Of a stretch of 64,000 nucleotides of DNA, positions 1 to 8,988 are shown in pieces (the stretch's first letter is position 1; every line of letters starts with the position of its first letter). The position numbers and the translations under genes are program-made. Source of the stretch: Pectinophora gossypiella (taxonomy: Eukaryota; Arthropoda; Insecta; Lepidoptera; Gelechiidae); the NCBI RefSeq assembly GCF_024362695.1, contig NC_065425.1, positions 6,205,001 through 6,269,000 of the forward strand, in the 5' to 3' direction. The notes under the pieces are model-generated. The model was not told where the DNA came from. It did not search any database and saw only the letters and a program-made list of their open reading frames with translations.

Positions 1-257
1 GTACCTATTCTTCACGCACTTGAGTTACACTTACATCTGAGCGATTACTTATTAAAGAAGATGCAATGTTGTGTCTAATTATGAGTATAGTGATGCCTAT
101 AATAACAGTTTTGAGGTTTTGGGAATAATACTCGTGAGTTTATTTTATGTTTGGTTTTCAGTATTCTCCTATTTCCAAAAATCAGTATTATGAAATGTTA
201 CGAAAACACTCCGCAAAAAATTCCAGTCAATATCCACTTTTTAAAATAGCAACATAT
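1..257. other. No feature recognised
   Basis: AT-rich sequence with only short ORFs. I see no repeat family shared with the rest of the window and no RNA gene. Confidence 0.5.
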
Positions 258-636
258 TGGTGCTAATTCCTGCAGATGCCATCTAATTTTATTTTAAGTT
301 ATACCTGTCATTTTCTTATCCACCGAAAAGGAAAGGGACGGATGATTGACAGCTCTTCATTTTAGAAAGAATGAGTAAATGAATGGATAACCCGGGCGAA
401 TCAAAAAGGTATCTCGCTGGTATGCAAACCGTTTGACGTGTGCTGTCAACATAATTCTGTCGGGTTATTGGCCAGTGTCAAATTTATAGACGGTTGTTTT
501 AGATTTGTGCTTAAAATTGACGTGTGTTCTATAAAGTTTATGCTTGTTTAACCCATCCCTTTCATTTTCGGCGGATAAGAAAATGACATATATAACTTAA
601 AATAAAATTAGATGGTGTTTACAGGAATTTCCACCA
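258..636. mobile_element. MITE with ~85-bp imperfect TIRs
   Basis: The left arm (about 258-345, TGGTGCTAATTCCTGCAGAT...) is the near reverse complement of the right arm (about 549-636, ...GTTTACAGGAATTTCCACCA). Shared inner blocks include ATCTAATTTTATTTTAAGTT and TTTTCTTATCCACCGAAAAG with few mismatches. The ~200-bp centre has no open frame, so this is a non-autonomous DNA transposon. I cannot assign its superfamily because the target duplication is not clear. No second copy lies in the window. Confidence 0.75.
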
Positions 637-697
637 TTAAATATTCGTTGTATATATATCTCTCGTCTTTTTAAGAAATCTCTTTGTTAGAGATAAG

Positions 698-760
698 CTT
701 ACCTGGGGGGTTAAAATGGCCACATCGAAGCAATTCACCTAAAAACCCCCTGTACTGTTT
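698..760 (+). repeat. Repeat-N fragment
   Basis: Carries GGGGGGTTAAAATGGCCACA and TCGAAGCAATTCACCTAAAA, the motif shared with 16537, 17548 and 37318 (GGTTAAAA.GGCCACATCGAAG.AATTCATCTAAAAAA). The rest of the family sequence is absent here. Class unknown. Confidence 0.5.
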
Positions 761-938
761 GTTTTCTTTGCATGTTCCTTTTGTCTGTTTCATAGTGTAT
801 AAAAAATAAATAATAAATAAAACAAAGGCTTGTGTTATCCAACAAACAAAACGCATTCGACTTTTTTTATCATTGTAGACTTTGCTTCTATATCAAGATA
901 AACATCAGTCTGTATTTTATGTTCAACCTAGTCGTCTA

Positions 939-982
939 CTGAGCGAGGTGGTTGGGAGCATCGTCCCAACCACTTCGCTCAG
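939..982. other. 19-bp-stem hairpin
   Basis: The stem CTGAGCGAGGTGGTTGGGA (939-957) pairs with its complement at 964-982 with one G-T wobble position, around a 6-nt loop GCATCG. I see no RNA-gene context. It could be a transposon internal fold or a fossil of an inverted terminus. Confidence 0.6.
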
Positions 983-1390
983 GAGCTCCTGCAAATAAAC
1001 CAAATCCGTCGTCTAAAAAGACGGCCTATCATGGAGACGGAAATGGATTAAAGTTTCTGAATCACCTCATTATTGAAGCAGGTCCCCGCTAATTCTCTGA
1101 TATATGTCTCTCATAAAGTCAAGTTCCCCTTCAGCTCATCTGCTCATAGTAACACAAACGGACGCTTACTGATTGCAGATATATCTCAAAGAAAAAAAAA
1201 GTCGTCTGCCCGATTCTTCAACAAATCTAAAATCGGCGGTGGTTTAGACTTAGCGAGTAAGTGAACTTCCCCACGGGGAGACGCAGTTCGTGCGATATCG
1301 AAACAAGTGACGAGTGAAGTGATTTGAATATAGGGAAAACAACCTCAGTATAAACCGACAAGGATGTTTTGGCGTCTGGCCAAAATCAGA
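983..1390. other. No feature recognised
   Basis: Moderately AT-rich sequence with an open frame at 1073-1264 that has no recognisable domain and is probably chance. It flanks the LINE insertion that follows. Confidence 0.4.
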
Positions 1391-1404
1391 ACTAACTCTG
1401 CACC

Positions 1405-3323
1405 CATCATCATCAATTTAAGAGCCACGCTCTTGTCGGTGTAGCATTTTCCATTCCAGTCTATCAAAGGCCAATTCCTTGACTTCCCTATAAGACACGA
1501 CGTTAACCTTTTCTTTAATCTGTTCCATGTAAGCTCTTCTTGGTCTTCCCCTTCCTCTCTTTCCTTCTAGCTTTCCTTCTATGATGTTTTTAATGAATTC
1601 GTCGTGTCTTATTAGGTGTCCAATCATCTTGCCTCTTCTGTCCTCAATAATTCTCAGTATTTGTCTCTTTTCCCTTACTCTTACTAGCACTTCCTCATTT
1701 GTAACCCTTTCTGTCCAACTTATTCTTTCCATCCTCCTCCAACACCACATTTCAAAGGCTTCGAGTCTCTCTCTGTCCTTCTGTGTCAGTGTCCAAGTTT
1801 CACATCCATAGAGGGCTATACTCCATACGAAGGTTTTGACACATCTTTTTCTGATAGATTTGGCAATCTTAGCCTTGAATATGCACCCTTTGTTATGGAA
1901 AGCTTGTTTTGCCATTGCTATTCTGGTTTTAACGTCTAAAGTACATCTTGAGTCATTCGTTATTATGCTGCCTAGATACTTAAAGTTCTTTACATTTTCA
2001 ATCGGGATATTATTTAACTTAATTATTTGGCTGTCTATTTTTGGAGTTTTGGAAATTGTTAGAATTTTGGTTTTACATATATTAATTTTAAGGTCGTATT
2101 TTTCAAAAACTGTGTTCATTGTGTTAAGTAGGATTTCTAGGTCTTCTTTATTACTGGCCAGTGCCGCAATATCGTCTGCAAATCTGATACTAATTATATT
2201 CTGTCCATTTATTGTTATTCCGTTACTGATTTTAGCTATTTCCTTCATGGCACCCTCTATGAAAATGTTAAATATTAGTGGAGATAAGGAACAGCCCTGT
2301 CTTACACCTTGCCGTACTCTAGCTTTTCTCTTCACTTCTCCTATTTCTACGACAGTTTCCTGGTGTTTATATAGTTCGTATATTATCCTTCGGTCTCTAT
2401 AATCCATTCCTACTTCCTTCAACCCCCTCATCATTTTCCTCCAGTTTACCTTGTCAAAAGCCTTTTCAAGGTCTATAAAAGCCACGCTGGTATCCATGCT
2501 TAAATCCAATCTCCTGTCAATTATCAGTCTTAAAGCTAATATTGCTTCTCTTGTACCTTTCTTTTCCCTGAACCCATACTGGTCATCTCCCAGACATCCC
2601 TCAGCTTTAGGTCTCAGTCGGTTTTGAATGATTTTAAGTAAAATTTTTGAAGCCTGTGATATTATGCTCAGTGTCCGGTGTTCTTCGCATTTCAAAGTAT
2701 TTGGTTTTTTTGGTAATGCCAAAGTTTTACTAACTTGAAAGTCTGTTGGTATCTTGCCAGTTGTATACATTAGATTGATTAATTCGTAAATTTCGTTCAA
2801 AACTAAGGGGTTTGCAGATTTTAGCAATTCTATAAACAACTTGTCGTCTCCGGCAGCTTTTTTATTTTTTAAACTGTTTAAAGCTTTATCAAATTCCTCT
2901 CTCAAGATGTCCGGGCCACGATCATCCTCTTCCACCTCTTGTTCATCCTCTATATCGTCCTCGGTTAGTCCATCTCCCTGATATAATCCTTCTATGTATC
3001 TCTTCCATCTGTTAGCTATATCCTCATTATCAATCAAAATCTTTCCATCTTCATCTAGTATTGCTGTACTTCTTGTCTTTTTCTTCCTATTTAAACTTTT
3101 TATTATGTTATATGCTAGATCCATTTTACCTGCTTTCATATAATGCTCAACGAGATCACAATCCTTTTCTAAGTCTTTTTCTTTACGGTTCCTACATTGT
3201 GTTGTTATTCTGTTAGTAAGTTTTCTATATTCAACAATACTGGCGTCATCCGACTTATTTCTTAACGTTCTCCTTTTTATCATAATATCAATAATATCTT
3301 GGCTTAGCCATTTCTTCCTTGGG
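1405..3323 (-). mobile_element. RTE-like LINE, 5'-truncated insertion with 14-bp TSD
   Basis: A non-LTR retrotransposon copy on the minus strand, bounded by a perfect 14-bp target-site duplication ACTAACTCTGCACC at 1391-1404 and 3324-3337. The 3' end is very short: the stop codon (1418-1420) is followed only by ATTGATGATGATG and the TSD. Such a minimal 3' UTR with a trinucleotide tail is typical of the RTE group. The 5' end begins in coding sequence just before the RT domain, so the endonuclease is missing by truncation. The open frame is uninterrupted to the boundary, which suggests a fairly recent insertion. A truncated sister copy lies at 24788-24940. Confidence 0.9.
1418..3323 (-). CDS. 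LINE reverse transcriptase (partial, endonuclease missing)
   Basis: C-terminal part of the ORF2 protein of a non-LTR retrotransposon, which copies its own RNA at a nicked target (target-primed reverse transcription). Numbering from the first Met (codon at 3281-3283), the RT motifs appear in order: a KKAAG-D block near 141-147, SIISQASKIL near 206-215, QYGFREKKGT near 235-244, motif A AFIDLEKAFD with catalytic Asp271, motif B RQGVRQGCSLSPLIFN near 324-339, and motif C FADD at 368-371, then the thumb-like KNFKYLGSII near 432-441. The tail has LYGCETWTL and a Trp/Arg-rich EMWCWRRMERISW segment, common in arthropod RTE-like proteins. The frame also continues about 13 codons upstream of that Met to the insertion edge at 3323. 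An apurinic endonuclease domain would normally precede it. RT identity is very sure; RTE assignment is an inference. Confidence 0.93.
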
Positions 3324-3409
3324 ACTAACTCTGCACCGACAGTTGTTATAAATCTATGTGTCTATGAAAGTATTAAATTATACCGGTCATCAAAAATGTT
3401 ATAAATGGT

Positions 3410-3546
3410 CTAAACCACTGACTTCCACTTTATGGATTTGAGAATTGATATCATGTGGTTTTTAAGATGCATGTCCGGTTAATGGCAATAGGCTCGCCCC
3501 CTATTGTATGGGACTTAGACGTAGTTGGCGAGAAGTGGTTGCATTA
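3410..3546. repeat. Unclassified repeat fragment
   Basis: Contains TTGATATCATGTGGTTTTTA and TGTCCGGTTAATGGCAATAG. A related stretch occurs near 20985-21030 (ATCATGTGGTTTCATTGATA, then CCGGTTAATGGGAAATAG). No coding capacity. It ends directly against the MITE-T copy. Confidence 0.4.
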
Positions 3547-3752
3547 CAGGGTGTTAGTGACATCGTAACAAATACTGGGGGATACCATGTTTTAAGCTAA
3601 TAAATGATTATGATTATGATGATGTAGTCCATGATTCTGAGTTGATATCAAGTGGAATTTCCTGTTTCTGTGATCTAAATAATAATAAAATTATTATTTT
3701 CATGGTCTGAATCATTCCTCAAAGTTTTCGTTAAGATGTTACTAACACCTTG
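3547..3752. mobile_element. MITE-T copy
   Basis: Starts CAGGGTGTTAGTGACATCGT and ends with its inverted counterpart (..GTTACTAACACCTTG), flanked by TA on both sides. The inner arms carry the family block GATTCTGAGTTGATATCAAG. The centre is rearranged relative to other copies and holds a GATTAT-rich stretch. No open frame, so non-autonomous. A TA target site would fit Tc1/mariner-type elements, but that is inference. Confidence 0.8.
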
Positions 3753-4179
3753 TATATACGCCTCTGCTTACCCCTTCGGGGATACAAAAATTATTCATCA
3801 TCGAAGTTTTTGTTACATGTGGTCTAATACTGGCAAACTTAACCTATAATCTGACATGCATGCTGGGCTCTCTAAAAGCTAAAAGTTTCCGTCATTTTAC
3901 ACTGCCTACAACTGAAACTCATATTTCAAGGTTTCTGTACCTGTAGATATTTTGGTAGAACCATTTCCAAACGTCAAAGCTATATTTACGCGATGTTCAG
4001 TCGAACATACACTTGATATCGGATCCACTACGTCGGAGTGAAATCTTTATTGGACGAACGGGATACTCTACGATTAAGTATATTAGATCAGTTTTTGCAG
4101 GTACAAATGATGCCTATAATGTGTAGAATCTCAAGTGTAAAGCATTAAAGACAAAAAAGTACCTAGTAACCTCTCATAT
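3753..4179. other. No clear feature; short repeat trace near 3770
   Basis: About 3770-3795 reads CCTCTGCTTACCCCTTCGGG, resembling the sequence around 21345-21380 that hosts a Retro-F copy. The remainder shows nothing recognisable. Confidence 0.35.
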
Positions 4180-4870
4180 ACTAGTTACGATACGATGAAG
4201 TGACAGGTACCACTAAAATGGAAGTGGAAGTACAGAAGAAGCCAGAGTAGAATGGTGTAAGGCCGCCATTTGCCATTTTATGTGTTTTTATTTTGGTGCA
4301 ATAAAGTATATTTGTTTTATAGAAGATATAGTCCTCCTTGTCGTTTCCGACAACGGCGACCTCAGTCTCTTCTCTCGTGCGCTCGAATGTGACTGGCAAA
4401 GCCAAACTTTGTTCTGAAAACCCGGTCACATTGGAGGCAGAATAGCTGTCCATCCGAGTTGAAGGTGTAGCTATAGGTGGGTTTGGGACGATCCTTGCGT
4501 GTTTGGCGTTTTTCGTCGAGCTCTTTCAGACGATACACCGAGAGTTGACTTCAGATGGTGGCTCATGTATTCCAGTGAGATTAAGATATAGTTACGATAC
4601 GATGAAGTGTCAGATACCTCTAAAATGGAAGTAGAAGTACACCACAAGATATTGTTAGGACGCCAATATCGAGAGTTGACTTCAGATAGTGGCTCATGTA
4701 TTCCAGTAAGATTGAGGTATAATTACTATACGATGAAGTGTCAGATACCTCTACAATGGAAGTGGAAATACAGTTAAGTAGAAGATACTGTTAGGATTAG
4801 GACGCCAATATCGAGAGTTGACTTCAGACGGTGGCTCATTTATCCCACTGAGATTAACATGTTCACTGTG
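4180..4870 (+). repeat. Local tandem repeat, 131-142-bp unit, interrupted
   Basis: CGAGAGTTGACTTCAGA recurs at 4539, 4670 and 4812 (spacings 131 and 142), each followed by a GGCTCATGTATTCCAGT-like block. The block ACGATACGATGAAGTG follows in two of the units and also occurs at 4183 and 5024. Copies differ by small indels. A partial copy at 4180-4235 is separated from the rest by the LINE 3' end at 4252. Confidence 0.75.
4252..4318 (+). mobile_element. LINE 3'-end fragment
   Basis: Reads AAGGCCGCCATTTGCC followed by GGTGCAATAAAGTATATTTG. The same 3'-terminal signature is at 16014, 31085 and 63236. It looks like the 3' UTR of a CR1/Jockey-type LINE with its built-in AATAAA signal; only the terminal ~70 bp remains. 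Confidence 0.55.
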
Positions 4871-5384
4871 TATGAATCACATATGTGGTAATAAATTTAA
4901 AAGTCATAAGGGCATGACCCATATGTGGAGCACATTTTTTCTTGCCACAGTGTGTCTATATACATAAATTCCAATGTGTTCATCGAAAAAATAACATAGC
5001 ACGTGATTGTCAGTAGTTAAGATACGATGAAGTGACACAGAACCAACCGCTCGCCTTTATAAATTTATTCTATCACTTGACTTCACGTTTTTATCATGTC
5101 TTTTAATTAACTTATTTTAAACTATAAGTAGCGTAAGGTTCGAATCTATTGAATTATAACGAAATTTTATACGTTCAGCATCATTCATACAGTAAACAAA
5201 CACACAACACATTTATTTCAATATTTTAATTTACTACCAGCTCTCGGTGACTCGTAGAAAGATCATAATGTTGAGAAAATTGAGATAAAATGATGGCTAT
5301 TATTTTTCATTATTTATTGTTAAATATGGATTCTAGCTGTCTCACTTCTTCCTGACTCATTTCCATTTAATTAGGACGACCCTA
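4871..5384. other. No feature recognised
   Basis: AT-rich. An isolated copy of the GATACGATGAAGTGACA motif of the upstream tandem repeat is at about 5022-5038. Nothing else is recognisable. Confidence 0.4.
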
Positions 5385-5698
5385 CAGTCCCTGTGGTTCT
5401 GTGGTTCACCAGTTTGCTTCTCAAACAGGGGAGCACCGGTTCAAACCCCGGTGCATTATTCCTTCCTTATTGTATGCCCCGGTGCCAGACTTGCACCATG
5501 GAGTTATTAATTTATCTTAAGATCTAAAGTAACACAGTTGGCTTGACCATTATAGATGGCGATACTGATCACTACATAATTTACACTTTGCCGTTGGTCA
5601 AAAAGAAAGTCAGTGAGGTGTGGGTGCTTAGTTCTCCTTACGATGGATGTACGTCTGATTACCACAGTTGGGATATAGTCGAAAGCTTATGTGTGGGA
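5385..5698 (+). mobile_element. SINE-H copy
   Basis: tRNA-derived SINE. The head has GTGGTTCACCAGTTTGCTTC and a B-box match GGTTCAAACCC at 5439-5449. The body shares CACAGTTGGCT-GACCATTATAGA, a GTTGGTC segment, GAGGTGTGGGT-CTTAGTTC and GGGATATAGTCG with a dozen other loci here (28722, 39838, 51650, 57565 and more). No protein coding capacity; it depends on LINE enzymes. Confidence 0.8.
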
Positions 5699-5926
5699 CA
5701 ATCCTAAGTATTAAGTGTAGCCAGATAGTTAAAATATTCTCTTGCATTAACACTACTGAATAGAATGAAAAATTAAATTAAAAATTTAAAAACGCCCGAC
5801 CAAAAAAAGAGTACTCAATTATTATGACAAAAGGTTAAGAATGCAAATAATACCTTATCCCACATATGCTTGCGAGCAAACTGAGCGTGTACCATTCCTA
5901 TCACACTTAACAAACGACCTGATGAC

Positions 5927-6130
5927 CTTCAAGACCTGAACCGATTTCCACCAAACATAGCTAAGAACACTTTCGACTTAGCTTGTGTCAATATACCTTT
6001 TAAACAAAAAAAAACGCGTTAAAATCGGATCATCCGTTTGGGAGCTACGATGCCACAGACAGATACATACACATTTACACAGACACGTCAAACTTATAAC
6101 GCCCCGTCGTTTTTGCGTCGGAGGTGAAAA
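5927..6130 (+). repeat. Interspersed repeat ending in CAGACAGATACATACAC
   Basis: Contains AAAATCGGATCATCCGTTTG, GGGAGCTACGATGCCACAGA and CACGTCAAACTTATAACG-CCCC. This wording is familiar from dispersed non-coding repeats in insects. No second full copy lies in the window. Class unresolved. Confidence 0.5.
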
Positions 6131-6253
6131 ATAGTTGTGATTGACATAAGTGGATTACGTGACATTTCGTTAGCTTGTGTCAATTCTATACATTTTCGCT
6201 TTGTTAGCGTTAGAGCACATACCTACCTTTCCATCCACGCCTACAATCAGCCA

Positions 6254-6385
6254 TGGTATAAAAAAACCAGGTATACTCAATCCTATGTCAAGCCGCCATT
6301 GCTAGCCCTTTGATGACGTAAGTTCCATTAAATTGGTATCTCCAAAATTCCAAGGAAGTAAATTTTATTATTGAAAATTATGTGA
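6254..6385 (-). mobile_element. TIR-R terminal fragment
   Basis: GGTATA-AAAAAACCAGGTATAC followed by AAGCCGCCATTGCTAGCCC and TTTGATGACGTAAG matches, in reverse complement, the right half of the TIR-R element at 40959-41512. Similarity reaches TAAATTTTATTATTGAAAAT. The other terminus is not seen, so this is a solo end. Confidence 0.65.
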
Positions 6386-6519
6386 ATTTAAATTTTATTA
6401 AGAAAAGCAGCCTTCCTTACTATTCAAGAATTTTTGGGAACATCAAGGGAGCGGCACATAACCGCTATAATAATATACTTTTGTTGTTGTAATTGTAAAT
6501 GTTGTTTAAACCTGTAATT

Positions 6520-6840
6520 AGCAGCCTCAGTGGTCTAGTGGTTATAGTGTAGGCTCACGATCTGGAGGTCCGGGTTCATTCCCGATGGGGACATTGTCGA
6601 AATCACTTTGTGAGTCTGTCCTTTGTTTGGTAAGGACTTTACAGGCTTGAATCACCTGATTATCTGAAAAAAAAAACAATGATTCCACTGGCACTTTAAG
6701 CCGTTGCTCCCGGCTGTTAGCCGTAAATACACCTCCACCAACCCACAGTGGAGCAGCGTGGTGGAGTATGCTCCATACTCCCTCCGGTTGATAGAGAGGA
6801 GGCCTGTGCCCAGCAGTGGGATGTATATAGGCTGTTTATA
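6520..6840 (+). mobile_element. SINE-A copy
   Basis: tRNA-derived SINE: A-box region TGGTCTAGTGGTTATAG from 6531 and B box GGTTCATTCCC at 6573-6583. The body has AATCACTTTGTGAG-CTGTCC and CTCCACCAACCC-CAGTGGAGC. The 3' end is CCCAGCAGTGGGATGTATAT, the same as other SINE-A copies (16901, 26702, 50758). The 3' segment resembles the RTE 3' end at 18787, suggesting LINE-dependent mobilisation. Confidence 0.88.
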
Positions 6841-7191
6841 TTGTGCCCATAACTTGGAATGTGACAGAACTCCCGCCCCGCGAACGTTCTGGTTCTGGGT
6901 ACCACATCTGTGTGTGAATACCTTAAAGGTATTATGCCTGTCTGCCACGTTAAGAATATTTCACGTTGCAATTCTCCAAGGGAAATATTACAAACAATTT
7001 AAGATTTACAGTAATGAAAAATAAAATATTCAAGTCCAGACAGATTTATTTTTAATTTATGTCTTCTTGTCCTTGGGATTACTTTTATTCGTACAAATAG
7101 AGGGAAGTCGCAATGCAAATATATTTTTGTATTATTCGCTTTTGTTAGGATAAATTCAAGGAAAATGTTTGCACATTGACGATTCGGTACT

Positions 7192-7690
7192 TGTATGGCT
7201 ACCTACACGTTGTAAGTGACATCGTAACGAATAATTAGTGAGGGGGATCTTCTTCTATCGTGTGGGTTGTGAGGTGAATAACCAACTCATTAACCCTGGC
7301 GTCAGGGTTATTATTGAGCCGCCAAAGGATCCTGACATGGCTTATGTAACGACTACTTTCTTACATCGGTAAGTAGTAACCGGGACCAACGGCATAACGT
7401 GCCTTCCGAAGCACGGATCATCTTATTTTTTGGACAATTAGGTGATCAGCCTGTAATGTCCTAAGCAAACTAGGGATCACAAAGTGATCTTTAGATGTCC
7501 TTACCGGGATTCGAACCCAGGACCTACGGATCGTGAGCCCAACGCTCAACCACTGGACCACGGACGATTATAGCTCGTTATTCTGAGTTAATGTTAAGTG
7601 AAAGCAAAAGTGTTGAATTTTGCGATGGAAAATTCAAAAGTCATAGTCTGAATCATCCCCCTCAGTATTCAGATTACTGTGATATCGGGG
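7192..7690. mobile_element. MITE-T copy split by SINE-B
   Basis: The left half (7192-7237) has GTAAGTGACATCGTAACGAA preceded by ACTTGTATGGCTACCTACAC, an extended outer sequence also found beside the copies at 31779-31813 and 56466-56502. The right half (7569-7690) has TTCTGAGTTAATGTTAAGTG and CATCCCCCTCAGTATTC. The SINE-B at 7238-7568 sits between them. Confidence 0.75.
7238..7568 (-). mobile_element. SINE-B copy inside MITE-T
   Basis: Reverse-strand SINE-B. The tRNA-like head is at the high-coordinate end (GGTCCAGTGGTTGAGCGTTG read on minus), with B box GGGTTCGAATCCCGG. The tail ends in CACACGATAGAAGAAG on the minus strand. Full length by comparison with 9290-9640 and 30083-30418. Confidence 0.88.
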
Positions 7691-7740
7691 GATGTGAAAA
7701 CAATTGCGAACAGGGAAACGTGGAAGCCTTCTCATTTAAA

Positions 7741-8190
7741 GATCTACCACGTTGGTCTAACAGAAAGCTCGGTGAGGTGTGGATACTTAGTTCATCTTTC
7801 GACGGATGTACAGTCATGAGTCATGAGCAATATAATGTACCCACTTTAGGACTCTGTCGCACTAACATATTTGACATTTAGTGAGACTTACAGTTCAATT
7901 TGTCAAAAAAGTTAATGTGACATGGTACCAAAATGTATACATTAATGCTCGTGACCGTACGATAAGCTGCAAAAGTCCAATCAGTTTCTTGAAAAGTAAT
8001 AAATTAACTGATTGCACTTAAGACCTCCTGGTTACATGTCGTTTCTGTAATAGACCAAAAACACCTACAAAAAATATTTTATAATTATGACAACTAATGG
8101 TTCATAATTTCACCACAAATAATTCGCTGGGCTCAGTGACTGAACTTTTGCTCTTTGATTGTACCTCTGACTACACCAATTGGGATATTA
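7741..8190 (+). mobile_element. SINE-H fragment interrupted at GTAC
   Basis: SINE-H body (TACCACGTTGGTCTAACAGA ... TTTCGACGGATGTAC) stops at GTAC (7809-7812). It seems to resume at about 8160 with GTACCTCTGACTACACCAAT. The interval holds a MITE-D copy plus ~200 bp of unknown sequence, so the interrupting insertion may be larger than MITE-D. Confidence 0.6.
7809..7963 (+). mobile_element. MITE-D copy
   Basis: GTACAGTCATGAG...GCTCGTGACCGTAC. The termini are imperfect inverted repeats of about 38 bp. The body has TTGACATTTAGTGAGACTTA and CAATTTGTCAAAAAAGTTAA. This copy has a small local duplication (CATGAGTCATGAG) near its start. Confidence 0.8.
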
Positions 8191-8474
8191 TATTAAAAAT
8201 AACAATTATTTTCCGTCTATTCTGCTAGGAATACCGCACGCTCCTAATAGGTCTGTAAAATACCTAACCTTCGAGGTATCTCGGGTCAGGCATCCTAATG
8301 TAATTTCCCCCATACTTGATCGGGCGGGAATGCTGAAACTTTTGACCTTATCTTCTAAGTGTTCGACAAAAATGTGGACGATATTTATTTCGGTTTTTTT
8401 TCTATCAATTTAAAAAAGAGTTACTTTATTGTCATTTTATAACCATCACAGTAAGTATATTTGCAGCTTCTTTT

Positions 8475-8739
8475 TCAGAACCCTGATACCGACCTCGCCG
8501 GCGTGGCCGACGATTTCCCTCATTCAGCGCTTATCGCTATCGACCCACTAGGGTCGATTAATCCTTTCAAATATTCTTCCTCTCAGACGACGCCCTGACC
8601 CGAGGTTCGCGCCCAACAGGGCACCCTCAGGCCTGTTGTCTTAAACGTACCGGGTGAGAGCCTTCAGCGCTCCCCATTTGTCCGGCCAAGTAGTTAATGC
8701 CATCTGCGGCAAATCTACAATAAGTCACGTCAAAAAAAA
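8475..8739 (+). mobile_element. Retro-F copy with 12-bp TSD
   Basis: Flanked by a perfect 12-bp duplication GCAGCTTCTTTT (8463-8474 and 8740-8751). It starts CAGAACCCTGATACCGACC and ends AAGTCACGTC plus an A-run, so it inserted by reverse transcription. Its start coincides with that of the copies at 21381 and about 57185, indicating a true 5' end rather than random truncation. No A/B-box pair is obvious. Confidence 0.85.
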
Positions 8740-8875
8740 GCAGCTTCTTTTGATTCAAGTTCTACATTAAAAATAAACTATTTTAGTTTTTTTTTGTGTC
8801 CATACTCTAGACATGTCGCTACTCACTAATTAAAGACTTTTGACCAGGAGTGGGATCATAAACAATACACACACA

Positions 8876-8985
8876 TAAGTTCACGCCTGCTATCCCTAAT
8901 GGAGTCGGCAGAGCCACAAGCAATCAAATGCAACTTGCAGTCACTGTTGATACGAAGTTCTAAGACGGATATGACGTAGCTTATG
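8876..8985 (+). repeat. Repeat-G copy
   Basis: GTTCACGCCTGCTATCCCTA, GGCAGAGCCACAAGCAATCA and TGTTGATACGAAGT match the family at 18150, 54010 and elsewhere. Several copies begin next to (TACA)n-like sequence, which may be a tail on the reverse strand. Confidence 0.65.
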
Positions 8986-8988
8986 GTG

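Noticed and set aside
1581..2402. Plus-strand frames opposite the LINE reverse transcriptase
   Set aside because: Antisense shadows of the RT coding sequence, with hydrophobic composition expected from the complement.
6704..7024. Frames of ~100 codons through SINE-A (also at 16747-17124, 26648-26857, 50740-50994)
   Set aside because: They recur wherever SINE-A occurs and follow the SINE sequence, so they are not genes.
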